Assembly: GCA_902771725.1 (NCBI GenBank)
Contig: CACXXT010000012.1
Span: forward strand, 1-57,698
Source: an uncultured Bacteroidales bacterium
GTDB lineage: Bacteria > Bacteroidota > Bacteroidia > Bacteroidales > Bacteroidaceae
Direction: 5' to 3'
DNA length: 57,698 bases
Position 1 is the first letter of the stretch, and each line of letters begins with the position of its first letter. Shown here piece by piece: positions 35,523 to 45,300 of this stretch. Made by a program: the position numbers and the translations under genes. Under the pieces are notes generated by a model. It was not told the DNA's origin. It worked only from the letters and a program-made list of their open reading frames with translations, and ran no database searches.

Positions 35523-36587
35523 ATGATGAAACATACACTCTTTTTCCTTTGTCTGGCGGCTACAATCAGCGTCCAGGCGCAAAACCCGAATCACTCCATG
35601 ACCTCGGATTCCAAATCATTGTCCGCCTACCTGATGGTCTACCACAAGGACGCCGACCACAGCCTGCACATGGCCCTTAGCCGCGACGGCTACAGCTGGA
35701 CGGCACTGAACGATGATGCTCCCGTGGTACGCGGCGACACCATCGCGCAGCAGCGAGGCATCCGCGACCCACACATCTATCGGGGTCCCGACGGCACCTA
35801 CTACATCTCCGCCACCGACCTGCACCTCTTCGGACGGCGCGCAGGCTACCGCGACACCGAATGGGAACGTGATGGTCAGGAATATGGCTGGGGCAACAAC
35901 CGTGCGCTGGTGCTCATGAAGTCCCACGACCTCATCCATTGGACACACACCTCCTTCCGCATCGACGAGGCATTCCCGGAGCACTTCGGAGAAATCGGAT
36001 GCGCCTGGGCTCCCGAGACCATCTACAACCCGGAGGAAGGAAAGCTCATGGTCTATTTCACCATCCGCCCTACAGGCAAAGGCAAGACCCAGCTCTTCTA
36101 TGCCTACGCCAACGACGAGTTCACCCGCCTCACCACGGAACCCAAATTGCTCTTCGAGTACCCCGACAAAAACATACAAATACTGGATGCCGACATCATT
36201 CCCATGCCTGATGGCAGATATTGCATGACCTATTGTGCCCAGGAGAACCCCGGAGGCATCAAGATGGCCATCAGCGACCACATCAATCGGGGCTACGTCT
36301 ATCAGCCCCAGCAGATCGACAGCGAGAACGGTGCCTGCGAGGCACCCACGATGTACAAGCTCATCGGCGAAGACTGCTGGCTCCTCATGTACGACATCTT
36401 CAGCATCCGTCCCCACAACTTCGGTTTTATGCAAACCACTGATTTCCAGACCTTCACTCCTCTTGGCCGATTCGGCGAAGGACGTATGCAGATGAACGGC
36501 TGCGTATCTCCCAAGCACGGTGCCGTCACCCCCATCACCGAAGAGGAGGCACAGCGGCTGGAGAAGCAATGGCCAAGCCATAATTAG
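35523..36587 (+). CDS. Glycoside hydrolase family 43-type secreted glycosidase
   Basis: 354 aa with signal peptide MMKHTLFFLCLAATISVQAQ. Five-bladed propeller signatures: catalytic base in GIRDPHIYRG, the pKa-modulating Asp in ILDADIIPMPDG, and the acid Glu in GACEAPTMYKL. The C-terminus has the common HGAVTPITEEEAQRL motif. Members cleave arabinose, xylose or galactose linkages; substrate cannot be read from sequence. No SusC/SusD pair nearby, so it is not in a classical PUL. A strong terminator follows. Confidence 0.88.
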   Translation: MMKHTLFFLCLAATISVQAQNPNHSMTSDSKSLSAYLMVYHKDADHSLHMALSRDGYSWTALNDDAPVVRGDTIAQQRGIRDPHIYRGPDGTYYISATDLHLFGRRAGYRDTEWERDGQEYGWGNNRALVLMKSHDLIHWTHTSFRIDEAFPEHFGEIGCAWAPETIYNPEEGKLMVYFTIRPTGKGKTQLFYAYANDEFTRLTTEPKLLFEYPDKNIQILDADIIPMPDGRYCMTYCAQENPGGIKMAISDHINRGYVYQPQQIDSENGACEAPTMYKLIGEDCWLLMYDIFSIRPHNFGFMQTTDFQTFTPLGRFGEGRMQMNGCVSPKHGAVTPITEEEAQRLEKQWPSHN

Positions 36588-36675
36588 CCAACGCACCTCA
36601 AAGCAGGAGGAAGTCGAATCCGCCTCCATGTAACAAGGCTGGTTTGCCTCCCCTCGGCCACCTTATTTATGTACC

Positions 36676-36714
36676 AGCGTTGCCGTATCAGCACGGCAAC
36701 GCTGACTTTTTTTG
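36676..36714 (+). terminator. Rho-independent terminator after the GH43 gene
   Basis: Perfect 11-bp stem AGCGTTGCCGT/ACGGCAACGCT (36676-36686 with 36693-36703), 6-nt loop, then GAC and a run of seven T. Confidence 0.9.
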
Positions 36715-36762
36715 TTTTTTTCTACTATTTTTCTACTTTTTAAAAACTTTCTTCTCTAAAAA

Positions 36763-36794
36763 TTTGGATGGTATGCGATTTGCGTGTATCTTTG
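36763..36794 (+). promoter_or_regulatory. Consensus promoter of the giant surface-protein operon
   Basis: TTTG (36763-36766), 20-nt spacer, TATCTTTG (36787-36794). This is the best match to the Bacteroidetes sigma consensus in the window. Transcription should start near 36800, about 350 nt before the first ATG. Confidence 0.8.
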
Positions 36795-36874
36795 TCCCGT
36801 TCCATTCCCCAAAAGTTTGTCCTAAAGACTAAAATATTCTTAGCAGACAGCACTCTGGGGGACACACGACATAC

Positions 36875-36888
36875 GAAAGCATGCTTTC
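36875..36888. repeat. 14-bp perfect palindrome in the leader
   Basis: GAAAGCATGCTTTC, 75 nt behind the predicted start of transcription. A second palindrome AAACTTAAGTTT lies at 36906-36917. Either may bind a dimeric regulator. Confidence 0.6.
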
Positions 36889-36921
36889 TTACTTCTTGCT
36901 ACTTCAAACTTAAGTTTAAGT

Positions 36922-37035
36922 GACATACGTTACCCTATGACTGGCTTATTAAGTCCATATCTGTACCTGTTTGGCCTGTTGCTGATACGCATCCTGCTTT
37001 TAGGAATTGGGCGTATCGGTAACGTTGAGTATGTC
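36922..37035 (+). promoter_or_regulatory. Long-range structured RNA leader of the giant operon
   Basis: GACATAC and GTTACC (36922-36934) pair with GGTAAC and GTATGTC (37018-37023 and 37029-37035), 13 bp with one 5-nt bulge. Directly inside on the 3' side a 7-bp helix GATACGC/GCGTATC (36984-36990 with 37011-37017) stacks on it, and a small hairpin can form at GGCTT/AAGTC (about 36942-36954). About 114 nt in all, ending 116 nt before the ATG. No known riboswitch class was recognised. Confidence 0.6.
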
Positions 37036-37151
37036 CTTTTCCTACACCTTATTTAATTACACGCGCGTGGGAGGGGTATCCCTGTTCTCATTGTCGCCAA
37101 ATCCGAATAAGCTAAATACTAAATAATATCCAAACTTAAAAACTAAGAACA

Positions 37152-40100
37152 ATGAAACGAACAGTACAAAGATTCCGCCTGTATCTCGCAGGCATAGCCT
37201 TACTTATTGGAGGCGGTATTGCTTGGGCTTCGACCGCTGGTTCGAATGTTTGGGCAACACAGTTGCAGTCCCTCTTGGACGACAACAATTCCCGATTCCT
37301 GGCTTTCGCAGACCAGGGGAACGAAGAGCAAGAAGGTAGTTATTTAGCCGACGGCGAGTACTATTTCAAGGCTGAATATGATGCTGATGAGGATGGTACC
37401 GCAGAAACTTACTTCTTAGGTGGCGCCAACAGTTGGGGAACCCATGCAGCACTGATTCCAAATTCTGTACTATGGGGATTGGAACATGTCGAAGGGAATG
37501 TATATCACCTCGACTCCTATCAGAGCAATGGCGGTGAAATGCACTACTTTGGCTCTAATGCCTATGTGGACGCCGCGGTATGCGACATCTATCTCACAAA
37601 GAACGAGCAGGATGGCACCTACACACTCTCGCTCGAAGAATCCGCCAGTTACCTCAAGGTTACAGAAATGGGCTTCCACAATCATCCTGTGCTTGACTGG
37701 AATGGAGAAGTTCAGGATGCCATCAAGTTCAACATCGTCTCGTCTGAAACTGAAATTCAACCGGGTGACAATGTCACTTACTTAATCCGCGATGCCAACT
37801 TTGATACCAACAATCGCTATGGTAGTCAAGGCTATGCGGACAAAGGTCTTGCTTGGACGGTAGAGGCCGGTAATTGGAATCTCCGTGGCGGGGAAGCTCC
37901 GAACACCTGCGCCGAGTCTTGGCACTCCTCCTTCAACATCTACCAGACCTTGACAAACATGCCCAATGGCGTTTATGTGATGACCGTTCAGGCTGCCGTC
38001 CGTGATGATGCAGAAAAATGGGATGGCATGGATTACCCTGTAGCATACATCAACGAGGCTACCAAGACGTTCTATGAAATGGAAGACTCTGCTTACACGG
38101 ACTACCTCATCTATCGTTATGGAGGAGACTCCTATTTTGGCAACTTCAACCAAGCCGTTGTTGGCGATGCTATGATGACAGACTTCAGCCAGCTGTTTGC
38201 TGAAGGCAAGTACAAGCTCACCGTCCCCGTACTTGTTACCGACAAGAAGATTACCCTCGGTGTCAAAGGAACTCGCGATGATATGTGGGCTATGTTCGAT
38301 AACTTCGGTCTCACCTATTACGGATACAACGCAGCAGCAGGCTCCCTTTACTTGAGCATGGTATTAGATGCATCGGTGGTAGACGGCACTGATGCCTGCA
38401 ATGCAGAGGTCAAGGCTGCCTACGAAACAGCTTTTGCCACCGCCAAGACGATGGCCGAGGCTGGTACAGCAACTTACGACGAGTGTGTGGCACAGGGCAA
38501 TGTGCTGGCAGCTGCCTATAATGCTCTCATCGAAAATATCAGCGCCTACAAGCAAGCACCTGAAATCATCAACGGCCTCACCGCTCAGATGGAAACAGTC
38601 AGAGCTTTGCAGAAAGAAGAATTGACTGACGAAGCGACAGCCTTCATCCGCAATCTGGACAATGGCTACAACCAGTGCACCCTGACCACGGAAGATATTA
38701 CCAGCGCCAAGCAGAACTTCAAGGCCATCATCAGTGCTGCCCTGACCAACACGATGGAGGCCGGTGATGACCTCACCCTGCTCATCACCAACCCGACCTT
38801 CGACAACGGTATAGAGGGCTGGAATATTGAAGGCTACGCCCAGGTGAACCATGAACACGGCACTGCTGAGGTCTACCACAGCACCTTCGACTTCTATCAG
38901 GTGATTCCCAGTGCTGCAGCTGGTATCTATCGCCTCAGCTGCACAGCCTTCAATCGCATGGATGGCAGAGTTCGTTCTGCCAAGTTGTACGGTGGAATCT
39001 CTGAAGTACTTCTGAAGTTAATCACCGAAGAAGGTAGTACTTATGCTCTGCTCAGCGATGTCCAGGAGACAGGAGCAGACGGCACTCCATTTGCCTCATC
39101 GACAGGCACCTGGCCTTACGATACAAGATCTAATGAAGTCACAGGCGCTGAAGGTGCGCTCCGCTTCGTCCCCAACTCCATGGAAGGTTCTGACATTTAT
39201 TTCAGCACCGTCAATCCTGCTACCGAGCTTCCTTATTACTCGGTCTCCACCCAGATTGTAATGCCCAGACAAGGCGACCTCCGCATCGGCATCAAGAGCG
39301 ATAGCAACAGCGAGTGGACCATCTGGGATAACTTCAAGCTGGAATACGTCGGCAGCAACAACGACTTGATGTCCGAATATACAGCTCAATTGAAGTCTTA
39401 TTTGAGCAGTGATGTCCACTACAACGCTTCTCTGCGTCAGGAGGCTACCACGATTGTAGCTTCTGCCGAAGCGGGAACACTCAGTGAGGAAGAAGCCTAT
39501 AACATCATCGGTCGTATCGGAAACCTTATTGATCAGATCAAGAATTCCGTAGATGCCTACGCAGTCCTCAACAATGCCATAGCATCCGCCGAGGAACGGC
39601 TGACAACGACTCAGAATATCGACGAGGATGTGGCTTCCGAACTCCAGGCGCTACTTACTGCTGCCAAGACTGCCTACTCCGCCGGTTCTTACTCCGACGA
39701 GGAAGCCAAGGACAAGGCTTCCGAGGTCACGGCTCTGTCTCGCCGTCTGCAGTCTGGCTATCTCATTATTGAGATGGCAAAGGCCGGCACACTGGGCGAC
39801 ATCGTGCTGGATCTCGTCGAGAACTTCTCCGATGTCAAGGGAATCACCATCATCGGTCCGATGAATGCAAGAGACATCGCACAGGTAGCGAGCATGGCCA
39901 ATCTTGAGGAACTTGACTTGAAGGATGCAAGGCTTGACAGGATTGAAAATGAGCAGTTCCGCAACCATGATTTGCTGAAGACCGTCCGGTTGCCAAAGAC
40001 CCTGACATATTTGGGTGGTAATGCATTCTACGACTGCGACGGCCTTGTCTCTGTTACCATCTCCGGCAATATCCAATATGGATCATACTATGATGACAAC

Positions 40101-42272
40101 GGCAATTATCACAGTAGTACAATGGGTAGTTACATCTTCGGCAACTGCGATGCCCTGGAAGAGGTGATTTTCGAAGAAGGCGTGAAATCCATTGGGTATG
40201 AAATGTTCCAGAATTGTAACCGCTTGTCTAAATTGACACTTCCTGTGTCCTTAACCGGCATTAGCGATTACGCCTTCTACAATTGCTACAGCCTGGCAAG
40301 CATCCCCCTGCCCGGTAATCTGACATCTATTGGTGAATATGCTTTCTATCGTGATAATAAAGTAGGACTCGTGTATAATTACCAAGGCTACTATTATGAT
40401 GACAACGGTTATTATCATGAAATCTATGACACGATTCCCAATCTCTGCCCCGAGCAGATTGTAATTCCTGCAAACGTTAAGAGCATAGGTAGCTATGCAT
40501 TCTATAACATGGGTGGTCTCAAGAGCGTCACTTTGAATGAAGGACTGACATCTATCGGTTACTATGCTTTCTACAACACAGACATCCGCACTGCGACCTT
40601 CCCCAGCACACTGACTAGTTCGGGTTACAATGTCTTTAACAGCGGCACTCACTATACCAGCCTGGCTCTGGAGCCTCCCACGGTCAGTAGCGGCTGCCCC
40701 GTTCAGAATCCCGATACCTTGTATGTTCCCATGTTGGTAACTAAGGCCTACAAGCAGGCCGCTGGTTGGGCTAACTTCAAGATTGTTGGAGCTGATATCA
40801 TGCCAGATAACCTGATCGTTCACAAGCAGATGAATCTGGACTTTGCCAAGGCAAATATCCCCGAGGGCTACAAGCCCAACTTAGAGATCCTGTGGACCAA
40901 TATCAACCAGTCGAGCACAGGCACTCCTTCCCAACTCGGTGCTCTGGAGGTACACAACGGAGGTACGTTCTCTGTCGGTTATCTGGAGATGAACTATAGC
41001 ACGGCACAATCCAATTATTACCGATATTATTATAGGAGTCGCTACGGTCAGTCTTCCTATACGCCCCAATATTCCACCCTCATTACTGATGGCAGCATGC
41101 GTGCAGATAACATCACCATACGTGTACATATCAACGACGGTTACTGGAGTTTCATCAGCTTACCCTATGATGTCCGCGTAGGCGATATCACCTGCGAGAC
41201 AGCAGGCACCGACTGGGTCATCCGCCGTTATGACGGTGCTGCCCGCGCAGCAGTGGACTTCAACAACACTTGGGTAAATATGGGCGAAGACGACATCCTC
41301 GAAGCCGGCAAGGGCTATATCATGCACTGCTCGTTCTCCAGCGACTGGTATGACTACCGCGTCTTCCGCTTCCCCGCTCTGAACAACCAGAACAAGAACC
41401 TCATCTTCAGTGCTGCCAACCGCACCCTTGACCTGGCAGAATACCAGAGCGAATATGCCCACAACCGCAGCTGGAACCTCATCGGCAATCCCTACCCCGC
41501 ATACATCGAGATTGGTGCTACAGACCTCGATGCTCCCATCACGGTCTGGGATGGACAAGGCAGCTACCTGGCTTACTCGCCTATCGATGACTACTTTGTC
41601 CTCAGCCCCGGCGAAGCATTCTTCGTACAGCGTCCTCTGAACAAGAGCAGCATCACCTTCAATGCCGATGGCCGACAGAGCTACTACGATGTCACTGGCT
41701 ATTCTAATAACGTGAAAGCCATCCGCCAGAACAATTCGGACCGCCACGTCTTCAACCTCCAGCTCTCCGACGGCAATATGAGCGACCGCACCCGCGTGGT
41801 CATCAACCCCGCCGCCAGCATGGACTACGAGAGCGAGCGCGATGCCGCCAAGTTCCCCGCTATGGATGCCACAGCCACACAGCTCTACAGCCTTGCCGCC
41901 GATGTGCAGTATGCCATCAACGAGCGTCCTATCGCCGACGGTTCCGTGCAGCTCGCAGCTCATTTCGGAAAGACTGGCACCTACACCTTCACCCTCGAGA
42001 CCAAGGCCACCGAGAGCGTCATCCTCATCGATGAGCTCGAAGGCGCCGCAGTTGAACTGAACGGCACCGAGGGCTACACCTTCAATGCCGAGGCCGGTAC
42101 TGTTGCCAACCGCTTCCGCCTGCAGATTGCCGGCACAGCCGACGGCATCGAACGCCTCAATGCGAACAGCCCCGAAGGCCATGTATTCACCATTGATGGT
42201 AAGACACTGACCACCACTCCCAAGACGCCTGGCGTTTATGTCATTGGTGGCAAAAAGGTCATTAAGAAGTAA
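37152..42272 (+). CDS. Giant BspA-type leucine-rich-repeat surface protein (1706 aa)
   Basis: Secreted, 1706 aa, signal peptide to about residue 27 (LAGIALLIGGGIAWAS). In order: a beta domain (30-195) with YLADGEYYFKAEYDAD; a jelly-roll CBM-like module (205-400); a helical bundle (about 410-540); a second jelly-roll (about 543-735, beginning ITNPTFDNGIEGWNIEG); a second helical bundle (740-885); an LRR_5/BspA-type repeat block (about 895-1215) with units like LTSIGEYAFYR; then the Bacteroidetes C-terminal beta region with WNLIGNPYPAYIEI and a tail ending GVYVIGGKKVIKK, resembling a short T9SS sorting signal. BspA-like repeats usually serve adhesion. First of a five-gene operon. Confidence 0.85.
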   Translation: MKRTVQRFRLYLAGIALLIGGGIAWASTAGSNVWATQLQSLLDDNNSRFLAFADQGNEEQEGSYLADGEYYFKAEYDADEDGTAETYFLGGANSWGTHAALIPNSVLWGLEHVEGNVYHLDSYQSNGGEMHYFGSNAYVDAAVCDIYLTKNEQDGTYTLSLEESASYLKVTEMGFHNHPVLDWNGEVQDAIKFNIVSSETEIQPGDNVTYLIRDANFDTNNRYGSQGYADKGLAWTVEAGNWNLRGGEAPNTCAESWHSSFNIYQTLTNMPNGVYVMTVQAAVRDDAEKWDGMDYPVAYINEATKTFYEMEDSAYTDYLIYRYGGDSYFGNFNQAVVGDAMMTDFSQLFAEGKYKLTVPVLVTDKKITLGVKGTRDDMWAMFDNFGLTYYGYNAAAGSLYLSMVLDASVVDGTDACNAEVKAAYETAFATAKTMAEAGTATYDECVAQGNVLAAAYNALIENISAYKQAPEIINGLTAQMETVRALQKEELTDEATAFIRNLDNGYNQCTLTTEDITSAKQNFKAIISAALTNTMEAGDDLTLLITNPTFDNGIEGWNIEGYAQVNHEHGTAEVYHSTFDFYQVIPSAAAGIYRLSCTAFNRMDGRVRSAKLYGGISEVLLKLITEEGSTYALLSDVQETGADGTPFASSTGTWPYDTRSNEVTGAEGALRFVPNSMEGSDIYFSTVNPATELPYYSVSTQIVMPRQGDLRIGIKSDSNSEWTIWDNFKLEYVGSNNDLMSEYTAQLKSYLSSDVHYNASLRQEATTIVASAEAGTLSEEEAYNIIGRIGNLIDQIKNSVDAYAVLNNAIASAEERLTTTQNIDEDVASELQALLTAAKTAYSAGSYSDEEAKDKASEVTALSRRLQSGYLIIEMAKAGTLGDIVLDLVENFSDVKGITIIGPMNARDIAQVASMANLEELDLKDARLDRIENEQFRNHDLLKTVRLPKTLTYLGGNAFYDCDGLVSVTISGNIQYGSYYDDNGNYHSSTMGSYIFGNCDALEEVIFEEGVKSIGYEMFQNCNRLSKLTLPVSLTGISDYAFYNCYSLASIPLPGNLTSIGEYAFYRDNKVGLVYNYQGYYYDDNGYYHEIYDTIPNLCPEQIVIPANVKSIGSYAFYNMGGLKSVTLNEGLTSIGYYAFYNTDIRTATFPSTLTSSGYNVFNSGTHYTSLALEPPTVSSGCPVQNPDTLYVPMLVTKAYKQAAGWANFKIVGADIMPDNLIVHKQMNLDFAKANIPEGYKPNLEILWTNINQSSTGTPSQLGALEVHNGGTFSVGYLEMNYSTAQSNYYRYYYRSRYGQSSYTPQYSTLITDGSMRADNITIRVHINDGYWSFISLPYDVRVGDITCETAGTDWVIRRYDGAARAAVDFNNTWVNMGEDDILEAGKGYIMHCSFSSDWYDYRVFRFPALNNQNKNLIFSAANRTLDLAEYQSEYAHNRSWNLIGNPYPAYIEIGATDLDAPITVWDGQGSYLAYSPIDDYFVLSPGEAFFVQRPLNKSSITFNADGRQSYYDVTGYSNNVKAIRQNNSDRHVFNLQLSDGNMSDRTRVVINPAASMDYESERDAAKFPAMDATATQLYSLAADVQYAINERPIADGSVQLAAHFGKTGTYTFTLETKATESVILIDELEGAAVELNGTEGYTFNAEAGTVANRFRLQIAGTADGIERLNANSPEGHVFTIDGKTLTTTPKTPGVYVIGGKKVIKK

Positions 42273-42312
42273 TACCAATAATAAGTAAACACTTTCAATA
42301 AGTAGTCGCTTT

Positions 42313-45300
42313 ATGAAAAAGTATTTATTTATTCTAATAATGAGTCTCATGGCCGGAATGGCCATGCAGGCTCATCCTGGCCAGCAGGCAGCGCCTCTTG
42401 GGGATGGAGATGTCCAGTCCGAAGAGAGCGAATCCAAGTGGTCAGCGCCTGTAGAACCTGTTCTTGACGAAGTGGGTTCCGACATCCGCAGCGGAGAACT
42501 CTATTATATAAAGAATGTAGGTGCAGGTCAGTTCCTTACCGGTGCCAATAGCTGGTCTACGCAGATTAGCCTCACCTCTGCAGGATACAAGGATGCTAAT
42601 AATCCTCCTCTCGTCATTCAAGTCGTTGACACGACCATTATCATGTCCGGCACATCCGTTTCCGGTTATGCGATGAAGGTCTATGGTACTCAGTGGGTCA
42701 ATGGTAACAATGGTGAGCGCTCAATGACGAACACGCTCTTGTTCCGCGATAGTGAAGAATGGGGTTTCATAGATTATAATAATCAAGGTCGCGGCTGCGT
42801 GTGGAATATCACTAAGCGCAACGGCTACTACCGCATCCGCACCGCTGACGGTGATATCGCCTATGAGAGCTTGGCTTACCAGTATGCCGGTTGGTATGAC
42901 TGGAATGGTCCTATCGAGGTTGACGAAGACGGCTATCTCGTCTCTGGCGAAACTACAGTTAATTTCGCTTGTTGGGTGGATGCCGAAACTGGTGAGATAG
43001 ACGATGAGAGTGCTCATGTCGATTGGTTGTTCATTCCTGTTATTCAGTATCAATCGAAGTTGAAACTCTATGAGGCTCGTCTGGCACTTTATGACCTCCT
43101 GAACGAGGCAGAAACTTATGGTATAGAAACGAGCAGAGTCGGTACCACCTATACCAATGAGGATTCCAGCATAGAAGAAATAGAGAATGCAACGGTTATC
43201 TTGATCGATGAAATCAATCGTGTCAAGTTCCTCGAGTATTTGGGTGACGCCACTGAGGAGAATCCAATTGAAGCTACTGAGTTTGTCTTGGTCAATCCAG
43301 ACTTCGAAGCAGGCAATATCGATGGCTGGACAACCAATTATGTGAGTGGACAACAAGCCAACAACATTGGTTACCAAGGTGCAGGCTATAACAATGGCGA
43401 TGTGTACATCTCCCAATTCATCGAAGCATGGAAGAGCGATGGGCAGCCTTGGACTATCGGTGACGGCTATTTGCAGCAGACGGTCTATGGCCTGCCTCAG
43501 GGCAAGTATGTGCTGGAGGCTGACGCAATCTCTGTTTACCAGTGGGCAGACCACACAGCTGACGGATTTATCGGTAAGAATCCCGCAGAAGGCGTTTACC
43601 TCTTTATTCAGGCTGGTAATAATGAAGTCAGAACCAATTTGGCCACAGGTAATGGTGCTCCAGAGCATTTCAGCATCACCTATGTCTGTCAGGAAGGCGA
43701 CGTACTGACCTTTGGCCTGAAGACCGTCAATGCCACCGCCAACTGGATTGCTGCCGACAACTTCAAGATTTTCTACTATGGTCCCACCACGGATAGTCAG
43801 ACCAATTTGGATCTGAAGGTGTTGGTAGCCAAGGCCAACGGAATGACAGGTATGACGTTGGATGTCAAGGCTGTTTTGAATGCCGCCGTCAAGACTGCCA
43901 ATGATGCCATCTCCAATGACGACGAGACCATCAAGGAGGCAGCTATCAGCAGCTTAGAAGCAGCCATTGAGAAAGCTGCGCTGTCTATCGAAGCAGTCAA
44001 GGACTTCATCTCTGTGAAGTACCTCCCTTATTACAATGCTTACAGCAGCCTTGCTCAGTCTGGTCTATTCACAGATAATACGTATTCTGCTCTGATTTCA
44101 CAGATTGAAGGTCTGCGTACTTCCTCCAGCTTTGAAAGCGAAGAACAGCTATCGACACTCTATGCCAGTGTGAAGGATGGATGGGGAACCTACATCGGTT
44201 CGAAGACCACCTTCGCCAATGCCACTCCAGAGCACCCCGACACGCTGACTGGAGCTATCATCAATCCCAAGTTTAGCGATCTCATCGGCATTCAAGGCCA
44301 AGCCAAGGGATGGGATGTCGTTTGGGATGGCACAGGAAATGTAAATGAAAGTGCCTATATTGCTGAGAACGGAACGACCACAAGCGGTTATGAACTTTGG
44401 AACACAGGCCCCTTCCGCTTCACTCAGACACTGAAGGGGCTGCCCAAGGGATGCTATCGCCTCCTGATGGATGGTTACTATCGTTGTGGCACTCCGGCAA
44501 ACGCTCAGGAACGTATCTCAACAGAAACTTCTGTTGTGAATGTTTATCTGTTCGCCGCCGATGCCACCAAGGCCATTCACGATTGGGGTCTGGAAGGGTC
44601 GGAGACCTCGTTGGGTCTGAATAACGAGTATGTCCTTACCCTGAATGATGGCAGAGAACTATATGCTCCTGACCGCGTGGTAGATGCAGAAGTTTATCTG
44701 CGAAATGGTTATTATATCGACAACGCTCTTGATTTCTACTTTGATGGCGCTAAAGAAGGTTTCTCCTTCGGCGTACGCAAGGATAATGTGATACCCACCG
44801 ACTGGACATACATCGATAACTTCCGCCTGCTGTACCTCGGTAGTGGTGTAGATGCTTATGCAGAAGCCATTCAGAGTCAGATTGCAGAGATGAAGAAAGT
44901 CAAGGAGGAATGTATTCTTACAGTGGAAGGTATCAATCGCTACAATGCAGCTTTAGCGGCTGCCGATGCCGCATTGGCAGGAGAAGACGTTACTGCCTGC
45001 ATAGCTGTCATCGATCAGATAAATGCTGCCGCCCTGTATATTCAGGAGGGCGACGTTCTTGGCAAGAATGTGAAGAAGGTCATTGACAGCTATGTGGATC
45101 GTGTACAGTATGTCAACACGTCTGATGATTGGATGACAAGCTATCTTGCCACATCTGTTGACTCTCTCTATAATGGGACCTATCCCAGTAATGCATGGTT
45201 GGAGAAGAAAGCCACTCTTGTCCATTACGACTGGGGTGCCTTCATCATGCAAGATGCCAAGGACCAGGCTTCTGACCTGAATCCCTATGATGCTTCTGCA

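Larger units (their letters stand above)
36588..37151. other. 564-nt spacer: terminator, strong promoter and structured leader
   Basis: Contains the GH43 terminator (36676-36714), a promoter with both consensus boxes (36763-36794), and about 350 nt of untranslated leader holding two palindromes and a long-range RNA structure (36922-37035). No ORF of note. Confidence 0.8.

Noticed and set aside
41160..42365. 401-aa frame antisense to the 3' end of the first LRR gene, and its sister at 47416-48636
   Set aside because: Both mirror the same duplicated C-terminal coding region. The similarity is a by-product of the sense paralogy.
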